Assembly: GCA_024276595.1 (NCBI GenBank)
Contig: JAJRWW010000423.1
Location: 1 to 6,069 of the forward strand
Reading direction: 5' to 3'
Source: Myxococcota bacterium
GTDB lineage: Bacteria; Myxococcota_A; Polyangia; HGW-17; JAJRWW01
Length of the DNA: 6,069 nucleotides
In this document: piece after piece, positions 5,727 through 6,069 of the stretch
Position numbering within the stretch: the stretch's first letter is position 1
Layout of the letters: each line of letters opens with the position of its first letter
Position numbers and translations under genes: made by a program
Notes under the pieces: model-generated
Databases searched by the model: none
What the model was told of the DNA's origin: nothing
The model's input: only the letters and a program-made list of their open reading frames with translations

Positions 5727-6069
5727 TGGACACCTCGCAAGCGGTCATCGATTGCCGTCTCCAGGCCGTAGCCGGTGAGCCGGTTGTGGTAGTACAGCAG
5801 GAGCTTCATGTCTCCGGGGAAGATCCTGTCTCCCCTCCTGAGCAGCACCTCCCTGGTGTGGTAGGTGCCGAAGTACTTGAGGCCATCGGCCACCACGCTC
5901 TGAGGGTCAAAGCCGAAGGGCACCGGGTTCTCGCCCAGGGTCCCGTGGGAGGAGCGCTCCCGCAGGGCGTCCCGCAACCTCTCCAGGGCCGGGTAGACCT
6001 CCTCCAGGGGCAGCCCTCCCAGCTCGTCCGCCGTGCGCAGGAAACGGTACAGGTGGCGATCCAGCCCCC
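5723..6069 (-). CDS. C-terminal end of a probable PlsB-like glycerophospholipid acyltransferase; 5' end outside the window
   Basis: The frame is open to the right edge; a TTG at 5977 is not a credible start because coding-like sequence continues upstream of it. About 115 C-terminal residues are visible. They include FLRTADELGGLPLEEVYPAL, then ERLRDALRERSSHGTL and GLKYFGTYHTREVL, and finally GDMKLLLYYHNRLTGYGLE near the end. A stretch of LxYYxNxL type near the C-terminus is what I recall from PlsB-type glycerol-3-phosphate acyltransferases and related 1-acylglycerol-3-phosphate acyltransferases. The catalytic HX4D motif would lie upstream, outside the window, so activity cannot be confirmed. 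Its stop overlaps the gpsA start by four bases (ATGA), and gpsA makes the substrate of such an enzyme, which supports the assignment. It could be another protein of lipid metabolism. Confidence 0.6.
   Translation of the reverse strand, partial: GLDRHLYRFLRTADELGGLPLEEVYPALERLRDALRERSSHGTLGENPVPFGFDPQSVVADGLKYFGTYHTREVLLRRGDRIFPGDMKLLLYYHNRLTGYGLETAIDDRLRGVQ
5733..5736 (-). promoter_or_regulatory. Shine-Dalgarno GAGG for gpsA
   Basis: On the minus strand GAGG lies 6 bases before ATG 5726, inside the last codons of the acyltransferase-like gene. Together with the ATGA overlap, this fixes the gpsA start and points to coupled translation. Confidence 0.65.

Noticed and set aside
5723..5977. A complete 84-codon gene starting at TTG 5977
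   Set aside because: The same frame stays open to the window edge with protein-like sequence, so this is the tail of a longer gene rather than a small gene.

Overview
The window is GC-rich and densely coding. It looks like a chromosomal housekeeping region of a Gram-negative bacterium with type IV pili. Codons end mostly in G or C, genes overlap or nearly touch, and the best matches by eye are to proteins of the deltaproteobacterial/Myxococcota type. That lineage is an impression from protein style, not a search result. I see no tRNA, rRNA, CRISPR, insertion sequence, phage gene or toxin-antitoxin pair, and no non-coding stretch longer than about 80 bases.

Plus strand, 1-3745: four co-directional genes. 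(1) The 3' part of a gene cut by the window edge; its first residues form the end of a left-handed beta-helix (hexapeptide) like that of bacterial sugar-nucleotide pyrophosphorylase/acetyltransferase proteins, followed by a long charged helical tail. (2) proC, pyrroline-5-carboxylate reductase (last step of proline synthesis), overlapping or abutting gene 1, with several substitutions in usually conserved motifs. (3) A small unrecognised protein that appears to be two copies of one roughly 60-residue domain. (4) A PilT-type retraction ATPase with all its nucleotide-binding motifs and an extra N-terminal region of about 150 residues; it overlaps gene 3 by 14 bases. proC lying close to pilT is a known arrangement in other proteobacteria (pilT-yggS-proC in Pseudomonas), but here the gene between them is different.

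Minus strand, 6069-3802: three tightly packed genes converging on the first group. In transcription order they are the C-terminal end of a probable PlsB-like glycerol-3-phosphate/lysophosphatidate acyltransferase (cut by the window edge), gpsA (glycerol-3-phosphate dehydrogenase; ATGA overlap), and an App1-type HAD phosphatase-like protein starting 8 bases after gpsA. Together they suggest a phospholipid module: make glycerol-3-phosphate, acylate it, and possibly dephosphorylate a lipid or related phosphate.

The least explained items are the duplicated-domain protein coupled to pilT, the N-terminal extension of PilT that looks like a decayed copy of its own N-terminal domain, the altered ProC motifs, and two mutually exclusive hairpins between proC and gene 3. 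No wholly new multi-gene system is evident.
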